A DNA stretch of 34,457 nt. Source: JANYGM01 sp043764015 (GTDB taxonomy: Bacteria; Bacteroidota; Bacteroidia; Cytophagales; Thermonemataceae). Positions 32,118 to 34,457 of this stretch are shown in pieces. A model generated the notes under the pieces. The model searched no databases, was not told where the DNA came from, and saw only the letters and a program-made list of their open reading frames with translations. Position 1 is the first letter of the stretch; every line of letters begins with the position of its first letter. The DNA lies in contig JAYUKY010000094.1 of the NCBI GenBank assembly GCA_043764015.1, positions 1-34,457 of the forward strand. Reading direction: 5' to 3'. The position numbers and the translations under genes were made by a program.

Positions 32118-32148
32118 CAAAAATACACTAATAAGTGCATTTCTCAAA
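32118..32148 (-). promoter_or_regulatory. Promoter of coaBC
   Basis: On the minus strand TTTG (32145-32148), 19-base spacer, TATTTTTG (32118-32125). Leader about 53 bases. Confidence 0.6.
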
Positions 32149-32197
32149 AAATACTTTTCAAAAACACATTCAATTATCATCATTCAATACTACAAAA

Positions 32198-32884
32198 ATG
32201 TCTGATAACAATTTAAAATCTTATATTGAGCAAGCTCTAAAAATTAGAGAAACACAAGAAACTGTTTCTACTGACGAGATGCAAAAAATTGCTTTATCAT
32301 TAGGGCTTACAGAAGCTGATTTGTCTAAGGTAGAAGATGTTTTTAAGGGTGCTGTGCTTCGTGGGCAGGGTTTTATGAAATTTGAAGATTATGAAAGTGC
32401 TATCAAAGAATTTGAATATGCCCTTGTTTTAAAGCCTAATAATGCGGAAGTTTTGCAAGGCTTGGCTTATTGCTATACGCATTTTGCAGTAATAAATGAA
32501 GACAAAAAAATCTATCAAAAAGCACAAGAAACCATTAAAAACGCTCTTTTGATAAACCCAAATCACGAAAAATCTTATCTTATTTCTAGCGAACTTAACA
32601 GAGGTTTGAAAAATATCAACCTCAAAAGGCTGAAAAACACTCCTTCTACTCCTAATTATAAAAAAAGAGTTCCTTCTATTCGTCCTAAAATATTTGCCAA
32701 ATCTCGTACAGATAACAAAATTTCAGGCGTGTTGGGCGGAATTGCTAATTATTTGGGTATGAGTTCTTTTGCTTTGCGGGCTATTGTCATTTTTGCGGGC
32801 TTCATATCTTGGGGTTCTATCTTGTTTCCCTATATTTTTCTGGCTATTCTTATGAAAAAAGAGCCTTTGGATAATGATTATTAA
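32198..32884 (+). CDS. TPR-repeat protein with C-terminal PspC domain
   Basis: 228 residues from the ATG at 32198. About two to three TPR units lie at 40-125 (AVLRGQGFMKFEDYESAIKE, ALVLKPNNAEVLQGLAYCY, ALLINPNHEKSYLIS). A basic linker is followed by a PspC domain (about 165-220) with GVLGGIANYLGM and a membrane segment. PspC domains sense or respond to envelope stress. The frame is open to 32135, but those residues lack the family's start and ATG 32198 begins a clean helix. A heptad array follows the stop. Confidence 0.85.
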   Translation: MSDNNLKSYIEQALKIRETQETVSTDEMQKIALSLGLTEADLSKVEDVFKGAVLRGQGFMKFEDYESAIKEFEYALVLKPNNAEVLQGLAYCYTHFAVINEDKKIYQKAQETIKNALLINPNHEKSYLISSELNRGLKNINLKRLKNTPSTPNYKKRVPSIRPKIFAKSRTDNKISGVLGGIANYLGMSSFALRAIVIFAGFISWGSILFPYIFLAILMKKEPLDNDY

Positions 32885-32886
32885 AT

Positions 32887-32914
32887 AGTTATGAGTTGTG
32901 AGTTATGAGTTATG
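32887..32914 (+). repeat. Heptad array, AGTTATG type, after TPR-PspC gene
   Basis: Four units in register (AGTTATG, AGTTGTG, AGTTATG twice) begin 3 bases after the stop. The 57-base spacer to the next gene is mostly this array. Confidence 0.85.
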
Positions 32915-32941
32915 AGTTAAACACAAATTAAAAATCATTCA

Positions 32942-33676
32942 ATGATTATTGAAAATAATAATACAACCAAAAATATACCTTGTATTTATCTGATACCAAC
33001 TATTTTAGCAGAAAATACAGAGAAAAACGTACTTACACCTCAGATAAAAGAGATTGTAACGAATATTGATGATTTTTTTGTAGAAGAATTGCGGACTGCA
33101 CGCAGGTTTGTGAGTAGCCTAAAAACAGGCAAAATCATTGAAAATCTTAATTTTTATGAATTTAACAAAAAAACGCAGCTTTCTGAAATAGAAACCGCTC
33201 TAAAACGTGTTAAAAGTGGGTTTTCCGCAGGAATTATCTCGGAAGCGGGTTGTCCTGGCATTGCCGACCCTGGTGCAGTTTTGGTAGCGTGGGCGCATAC
33301 ACAAGGCATACGTGTAGTGCCACTTGTGGGCGCATCAGCTATTTTTATGGCACTTATGGCATCTGGAATGAATGGGCAAAATTTTGCGTTTTCTGGTTAT
33401 TTGCCTATTGACAAAAAAGAACGTGCCAAAGGTGTAGCGCAATTAGAAAATATTGCTTATACACAGTCGCAAACACAGATTTTTATGGAAACGCCATTTA
33501 GAAATAATCATCTTTTGGAAACTATTCTGCAAACTTGTCAGCCAAATACATTACTTTGCATTGCCTGCAATATTACGGCACAAGACGAGTTTATTCAGAC
33601 AAAACCCATCAAAGAATGGAAGAAAATTAAGCTAGATTTGCACAAAAAACCAACGGTTTTTTTAATAGGAAAATAA
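32942..33676 (+). CDS. RsmI-like SAM-dependent methyltransferase (tetrapyrrole methylase fold)
   Basis: 244 residues. The N-terminus CIYLIPTILAEN, then FFVEELRTARRFVSS, GIISEAGCPGIADPGAVLVAWAH and VPLVGASAIFMALMASGMNGQNFAFSGYLP show the class III (tetrapyrrole methylase) fold of RsmI, which 2'-O-methylates C1402 of 16S rRNA. The N-terminal strand lacks the usual PIGNLED of canonical RsmI. This fits a second paralogue that I believe is common in Bacteroidota, whose target is not certain. Confidence 0.88.
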   Translation: MIIENNNTTKNIPCIYLIPTILAENTEKNVLTPQIKEIVTNIDDFFVEELRTARRFVSSLKTGKIIENLNFYEFNKKTQLSEIETALKRVKSGFSAGIISEAGCPGIADPGAVLVAWAHTQGIRVVPLVGASAIFMALMASGMNGQNFAFSGYLPIDKKERAKGVAQLENIAYTQSQTQIFMETPFRNNHLLETILQTCQPNTLLCIACNITAQDEFIQTKPIKEWKKIKLDLHKKPTVFLIGK

Positions 33677-33681
33677 TTTGG

Positions 33682-33709
33682 AAGTACGAGGTTAGAAGTA
33701 CGAGGTACG
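33682..33709 (+). repeat. Heptad array, AAGTACG type, after RsmI-like gene
   Basis: Four units in register (AAGTACG, AGGTTAG, AAGTACG, AGGTACG) starting 6 bases after the stop. It faces an inverted array at 33753. Confidence 0.85.
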
Positions 33710-33752
33710 AAATAAAAAATAACTTTTTATTGTATTTGATGACTTTAAACCT

Positions 33753-33784
33753 CGTACTTCGTACCTCAAACCTCGTACCTCAAT
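33753..33784 (-). repeat. Heptad array, CGTACCT type, abutting start of 33785 gene
   Basis: Four full units (CGTACTT, CGTACCT, CAAACCT, CGTACCT) plus a partial one run up to the ATG. With 33682-33709 it forms an inverted pair across a 43-base gap. Confidence 0.88.
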
Positions 33785-34225
33785 ATGAAACGCTGTCAAA
33801 TTCAAAAAGGTTTTTTTGTTCTTAAAAATTGTGGTGATTTAGCAGAAGCACAATGCAAAAAATGTCAGAAAAATATTTGCAAAAACCACAACCAAACTTA
33901 TCTACAAAAGCTCAAAGATAAGCAAGAAAACGCTGCTCAAAACCTCACGCAAGGCGTTGAAATAGACCCAAAAGAGCCTCAATTATGCGTGAGTTGTTAC
34001 GCCATAGAAAATAAAGAACGCTTAGAAAGAGAAAATCAAAACAATACCATTATTTATCAAAATGACCCTTTAAGTGATGCTTTGTGGTACTTTTCTATGC
34101 GAGATAGTTTTTATCACCACAACCATTATACGCCTTTCAACGACTACGAAACCAATGATTTTAATGTCGTCAGGGACAACGACATCAGCAATAATGACGA
34201 CAACACTACATTTTTTGATAGCTAG
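33785..34225 (+). CDS. Putative zinc-binding protein of unknown function
   Basis: 146 residues, not recognised as a named family. Cysteine/histidine spacing C4, C16, C24-x2-C27-x4-C32-x2-H35 and C68-x2-C71 resembles B-box or treble-clef zinc modules. A central charged helix (KLKDKQENA) separates the two clusters. The C-terminal 60 residues are Asn/Asp/Tyr-rich and low complexity. Heptad arrays flank both ends. The zinc assignment is inference from spacing. Confidence 0.7.
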   Translation: MKRCQIQKGFFVLKNCGDLAEAQCKKCQKNICKNHNQTYLQKLKDKQENAAQNLTQGVEIDPKEPQLCVSCYAIENKERLERENQNNTIIYQNDPLSDALWYFSMRDSFYHHNHYTPFNDYETNDFNVVRDNDISNNDDNTTFFDS

Positions 34226-34230
34226 GAAAG

Positions 34231-34251
34231 AAATACGAGATAATAAGCACG
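34231..34251 (+). repeat. Degenerate heptad array after the zinc-binding gene
   Basis: Units AAATACG, AGATAAT, AAGCACG in register, 5 bases after the stop. Weaker than the others. Confidence 0.55.
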
Positions 34252-34330
34252 AACGTAAAAGCATTTATATAATAACATTAATAAATCTGATTATTTGTAT
34301 TAAAACCCTGAAAGGATTTGATATCCATAG

Positions 34331-34349
34331 CCGTAAGTCGTACTTACGG
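34331..34349. repeat. Short palindrome CCGTAAGT-CGT-ACTTACGG
   Basis: An 8-bp perfect stem with a 3-base loop in the terminal 232-base non-coding stretch. REP-like. Confidence 0.55.
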
Positions 34350-34408
34350 AACGGATTAACAATAGACCTCCTGCGAAAGTCTTATAACTTTAAAAAAGTG
34401 TCTTTAAA

Positions 34409-34442
34409 GTCCTGCCAGCAGGGGAGGATTTAGGTGGGGTTT
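34409..34442. repeat. Partial CCCCTCC-family element at window end
   Basis: Reads, on the minus strand, AACCCCACCTAAATCCTCCCC and continues into a CTGCTGGCAG palindrome. It resembles one terminus of the elements at 17491 and 23913. Confidence 0.5.
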
Positions 34443-34457
34443 CTTCTATTATGCTAC

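Noticed and set aside
34074..34433. Plus-strand frame of 119 codons at the window end
   Set aside because: It overlaps the zinc-binding gene in another frame and continues into repeat-rich non-coding DNA with no recognisable domain.

Overview
The window is AT-rich chromosomal DNA of a Bacteroidota bacterium, probably of the Cytophagales type. The phylum call rests on Bacteroidota-type promoters (TTTG near -33, TAnnTTTG near -7), weak Shine-Dalgarno signals, and families typical of the phylum: DUF1573, BBP2-type barrels, the DUF2490 barrel, a TPR+PspC protein and a DUF4369-like/thioredoxin lipoprotein. The genus is not determined. I see no rRNA, tRNA, CRISPR array, transposase or prophage.

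Layout. 1-600: a 5'-truncated copy of a DCC-family gene. 601-5015: envelope genes on +, two BBP2-type barrels, a twin-arginine metallophosphatase and a DUF2490 barrel. 5162-11273: a DUF1573 protein, a CheY-like regulator, tadA, superoxide dismutase, a lipase-like hydrolase and an APC permease. 11593-16509: an orphan Cas6 homologue, a stand-alone atpG, purA and an RluD-type pseudouridine synthase. 16606-20668: a CapA protein with a repeat inserted in frame, a MazG-like enzyme, an outer-membrane barrel, YggS and SufE. 21090-26230: an unknown protein, a class B penicillin-binding protein with two altered active-site motifs, a DCC protein, gmk and a TrmH-family methylase. 26480-29120: a thioredoxin-like lipoprotein followed by a small-ORF/zeta-like kinase pair lying between two copies of the lipoprotein gene's 3' end and terminator. 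29121-34225: a FemAB-like acyltransferase, coaBC, TPR-PspC, an RsmI-like methylase and a putative zinc-binding protein. Most genes are housekeeping and monocistronic; there is no single pathway cluster.

The striking feature is the intergenic DNA. About two dozen short arrays of a 7-bp unit (consensus C-R-H-A-H-H-T) abut start or stop codons. Every array I found has its C-strand reading toward the adjacent gene, so arrays point outward from both gene ends, and in several spacers two face each other. The units differ between loci but are alike within a spacer or around a gene. Layered on this are non-coding miniature elements with inverted termini, two with perfect 8-bp target duplications, carrying palindromic REP-like cargo, and a CCCCTCC palindromic family that has also entered a coding region. 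I regard the heptad arrays and the modular miniature elements as the best candidates for something undescribed.
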